Below are positions 5,494-8,309 of a stretch of DNA of 8,309 nt, in pieces. The translations under genes were made by a program, and so were the position numbers. Location: NCBI GenBank assembly GCA_030824295.1, contig JAVBYA010000368.1, forward strand, positions 1 to 8,309. The letters run 5' to 3'. The stretch comes from Bacteroidota bacterium. GTDB lineage: Bacteria; Bacteroidota; Ignavibacteria; UBA10030; UBA8401. Every line of letters begins with the position of its first letter. Within the stretch, counting starts at the first letter, position 1. A model generated the notes under the pieces. That model was not told the origin of the DNA. It was given only the letters and a program-made list of their open reading frames with translations, and searched no databases.

Positions 5494-8309
5494 CTATTTG
5501 AGCAGGAGCATCTTCTTGGTCTGCACGATCCCAGCGGAGCGGAGTGTATAGAAATAGACGCCGGAGGAGAGATGGTCCGCATTGAACACCGCTGTATGCT
5601 CACCTCCTGCGAGGAAGCCGTCTGTCAGCCGCGCTACTTCCCGTCCGAGGATGTTCGTCACAGTCAGCACAGTATATCCCTCTTTCGGCAGCACAAATCG
5701 GATTGTAGAGGAGGCGTTGAACGGATTCGGGAACGCATCGAGGAGTGCAAAGGTGCGCGGAGCCATGCGCTCATCGGAACGGATGCCGACCGGTGCGGAG
5801 AACCTTTCCAGTGTGAGCAGGTGCAACGCTCCGGAATCGGAGAATGCCCCCGGTTGGGCGGTATACGGGGACTGCTGGTAACCGATATGCAAGCCTCCCG
5901 CAGGATCGAACTGAGCTTGGACGGAGCGTTGCACATCCGCCGAGAAACGGATGAACTTCGGAGCGCTCCACGAGCGCGCGGAGACCGGTGACACGGACAT
6001 CACCACCGAGGTCCCTTCGTTCCAGAAGAGCGCCATTGTATCCTTACCGACCGCCAGCGCATTATTGAAGAATCCCATTCCCGCGTTCGGTATCCACATC
6101 TCCTGCGAAGCAACCGTTGCCCCAACGCTTCCGATCACCGATGTATCGCGCATCCAGCTGATCACCGGCACCGCATTGTGTGTGAAAGCGGCCCGGACAC
6201 CGAATTCCATCCTGGTGTTCGTCGTCAGCCGCTGCTCAGTCCCCCAACTGCCGGCCGTACAACGGATCGTGAAGATCTCCCAGTCATTGGCGGTCGCAAG
6301 ATCTCCCTGCGTATCCTTTGCCAAAGCAATGATCGCGTTCTGATCATCTTGAACTGCCAGATCCCACTGGAACATATTGAATTGAGCACCGGCCAGTGTA
6401 TCGAACTGGTTCCATTTTCCGCCGAACCATCCGCGGGCCACCACCAGACGGCTCGGTGCTGCCGGAGTTCCATACATCGACTCACCGTTATTGGCTTGCC
6501 ATGCCATCACCGCCATACCGTTCTTTCCACTGACAAGATGCGGCGCTGCATCATAAACGTTCGGCGCACCGAGCATTCCTGAAATTGTCGGACCTCCCGG
6601 TGCGGCGGTGTGGACAGCATACGCCAGGTCGAAGTTCTTCATGACTGCCGATGAGTAATGAAGTGATTCCGGGTACGCTTCGGTGGAGGAGTTCTTTTCC
6701 CAACAGACAATAATGGTTCCCATACCATCCACGGTCACCGCCGGGTTCCGGTCCACGTTGTCGTCATTCGAAAGCGGCACTGCCGGAAACCATGTGTTGC
6801 CGTCGGAATACTTCAATATGATATCATTCACACTTTTTCCGTTGCTGATCCGCTTGCTGACCCACGCGAACGCCTTCACGCCGTTCGGTCCGGCAGCAAA
6901 TGCCGGACGCGCATTCCATGGAATACCCTGTGCAAGCATCGTGTCCGGTGCAATGGCCGGTATATCAGCGGGAATGTACGGGAATGGGGCGGCAATACTT
7001 TTTTTGCTGTTCAGAGCTTCCGCTTCGGCGAACGGCACTGCGTTCGGGAATGTCCACGATTTGGAGGAACCGGTAATAGATTCGGATATGGTCAGCACCA
7101 GCGAGGGTGTCACACTTGTGATGGAAAAGTCCGGAACGGTGAACGCGAATGCTAGCGTTCCTGTGCCGCTGGCATGGAACGGGTAGACATCCAGGAACGG
7201 ACGGAGCGACAGTGATGCGCCTCCGCTCCCTCCAGTGATGTCGATCCCTTTCGTGAGTGTGGCGGTCCCGGTGATCTGTCCGGAGAGCGTAGCGCCCACA
7301 CGCAACGAGTTGGCAAGACCGTTCGCCAACTGGCACGCCTGTTCCAGTCCGGGTATGCCGGGACACGGAATGGTGCCGAAACTGATCCCGTAGGAATAAT
7401 CCTTTGCAACGTTTGCGGAAAGCGTGAGCGTACCGGTCAGGTCCACATCGGTGCATCCGTTGAACGATGTGTTGGCCGTGCCGGAGGCAGAGACGCTCGT
7501 CCGGAACTCGCCGATGGCGAATGCTGCTTCCGCTTCGATCGGTTCCGACTCGCCGGGAATATTCAGGACGGCGGTGAACGACGGTGCACCGGCAAAGGAG
7601 AGGAAGAGTCCGCCGACGAATGCCATTGTGGGAGGGATGCCAAGTCCCGCAGCGATCGCCGGAACATCAGGAAACGTCTCCGTGTGTGTATACTTCATAT
7701 GACCGCCGCCGCACATGGCGGTGACGGGATCGAGCCACCCCGGGACCGGCGTACCGCAGAATTGGTAATTGGTCATTCCTGTCGCCGGACGGTTCGTGCA
7801 GGTCTTCAGAGTCCAGGTGAGCGTATTCATTCCCACTACGGTCTGACTCATATTATATTCCACTTCCGCCAGATCGCCGTTGATCGTCCCCGGTTTTGTA
7901 TTCCCGTTCAACGAGAATTCGATCTCGCCGTTCTTCGGCATCCCTTTCCAGTCGACATGGACGGAATACTTATTATTCGCATACGCGACCCCGCCGAACA
8001 ACGCGGGCGCACAACTCTCGGTCAGCAGCACCATGTTCGGCGCAAGTCCAAAATTGAACGCATTCGATGAGGTATTATTGTTCTCATCCGTCTGCAGGAT
8101 CGTAATGTAATCGCAGTCCAGTTTCACAGAGCCGATATTCACTTGGAAGATGCCGTTCGCATCCACCGGACCCTTTTCCAGCCACTGTTTTCCTTCACCA
8201 AATTGACTCGTATTCGGTTCCGCCGCATACACGTCCACGATGGCGTTCGGTTTTCCTTTCCCCCACACGATCAACTCTCCCGCTATGTTGCGCTGGATGC
8301 TGTCCACTG
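5494..8309 (-). CDS. Large secreted surface protein with probable beta-propeller and T9SS sorting domain (5' partial)
   Basis: At least 937 residues; the frame runs off the right edge, and no signal peptide is visible, so the true start lies outside and the GTG at 8307 is an internal Val. Residues (counted from 8307): 1-90, a beta module with 'VDVYAAEP', 'GEGKQWLEKG' and 'TDENNNTSSNAF', as often found after parallel beta-helix repeats; 95-460, Ser/Thr/Gly-rich beta sequence holding eight of the ten cysteines; 465-815, seven recurring units of a strand ending in a D/G-rich turn and a hydrophobic strand closed mostly by W/Y, often followed by a G/S-x-W motif, consistent with a seven-bladed sialidase-like propeller lacking clear Asp boxes; 857-937, T9SS sorting domain ('FPNPFN', 'LGREVARL', 'SSGVYFYTL', 'KKMLLLK'). 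Such proteins cross the outer membrane by T9SS and are released or anchored after cleavage. Ligand or enzymatic activity is not evident. It is convergent with the SDR operon. Confidence 0.9.
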   Translation of the reverse strand, partial: VDSIQRNIAGELIVWGKGKPNAIVDVYAAEPNTSQFGEGKQWLEKGPVDANGIFQVNIGSVKLDCDYITILQTDENNNTSSNAFNFGLAPNMVLLTESCAPALFGGVAYANNKYSVHVDWKGMPKNGEIEFSLNGNTKPGTINGDLAEVEYNMSQTVVGMNTLTWTLKTCTNRPATGMTNYQFCGTPVPGWLDPVTAMCGGGHMKYTHTETFPDVPAIAAGLGIPPTMAFVGGLFLSFAGAPSFTAVLNIPGESEPIEAEAAFAIGEFRTSVSASGTANTSFNGCTDVDLTGTLTLSANVAKDYSYGISFGTIPCPGIPGLEQACQLANGLANSLRVGATLSGQITGTATLTKGIDITGGSGGASLSLRPFLDVYPFHASGTGTLAFAFTVPDFSITSVTPSLVLTISESITGSSKSWTFPNAVPFAEAEALNSKKSIAAPFPYIPADIPAIAPDTMLAQGIPWNARPAFAAGPNGVKAFAWVSKRISNGKSVNDIILKYSDGNTWFPAVPLSNDDNVDRNPAVTVDGMGTIIVCWEKNSSTEAYPESLHYSSAVMKNFDLAYAVHTAAPGGPTISGMLGAPNVYDAAPHLVSGKNGMAVMAWQANNGESMYGTPAAPSRLVVARGWFGGKWNQFDTLAGAQFNMFQWDLAVQDDQNAIIALAKDTQGDLATANDWEIFTIRCTAGSWGTEQRLTTNTRMEFGVRAAFTHNAVPVISWMRDTSVIGSVGATVASQEMWIPNAGMGFFNNALAVGKDTMALFWNEGTSVVMSVSPVSARSWSAPKFIRFSADVQRSVQAQFDPAGGLHIGYQQSPYTAQPGAFSDSGALHLLTLERFSAPVGIRSDERMAPRTFALLDAFPNPFNASSTIRFVLPKEGYTVLTVTNILGREVARLTDGFLAGGEHTAVFNADHLSSGVYFYTLRSAGIVQTKKMLLLK

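Noticed and set aside
7684..8070. 128-aa plus-strand open frame near the right end
   Set aside because: Antisense to the coding frame of the T9SS protein; no domain signal, composition typical of a shadow frame.

Overview
The window looks like chromosomal DNA from a member of the Bacteroidota/Ignavibacteria/Chlorobi assemblage. The best evidence is the large protein at the right end, which finishes in a type IX secretion (T9SS, Por) C-terminal sorting domain with the 'FPNPFN ... LGREVARL ... GVYFYTL ... KKMLLLK' pattern typical of that group. The intergenic repeats between 2.7 and 3.4 kb fit the same assignment. Most genes have recognisable purine-rich ribosome-binding sites.

Layout, left to right. 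(1) 25-2664, four minus-strand genes, read from right to left: a YjdM/PhnA-type zinc-ribbon protein (2314-2664); a DGPF/YCII-fold protein (1813-2148) translationally coupled by a 4-nt overlap to an ECF42-type sigma factor with a long C-terminal extension (572-1816); and a small DUF1761-type four-helix membrane protein (25-453). (2) 2665-3572, about 0.9 kb without a gene. It holds a perfect 10-bp inverted repeat just upstream of yjdM, a 15-bp inverted repeat built from 'ACCTTGCGAAGGT'-type palindromes, a 226-bp tandem direct repeat of about 2.2 copies, and a 13-bp bulged stem-loop in the leader of the next gene. (3) 3573-5410, a plus-strand two-gene operon: a YbjT-like atypical SDR with a C-terminal DUF2867 domain, overlapping by ATGA a 129-aa four-helix membrane protein of unknown role. 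(4) 5494-8309, a convergent minus-strand gene for a large secreted surface protein. Its N-terminus lies outside the window, it contains a probable seven-bladed propeller, and it ends in the T9SS domain.

The functional links visible are the coupled DGPF/ECF42 pair, a known conserved gene association, and the coupled SDR/membrane protein pair. The other neighbours show no clear shared pathway. I did not find a convincing new multi-gene system. The most worthwhile leads are the candidate regulatory palindromes and leader structure, the composite repeat array, and the architecture of the T9SS cargo protein.
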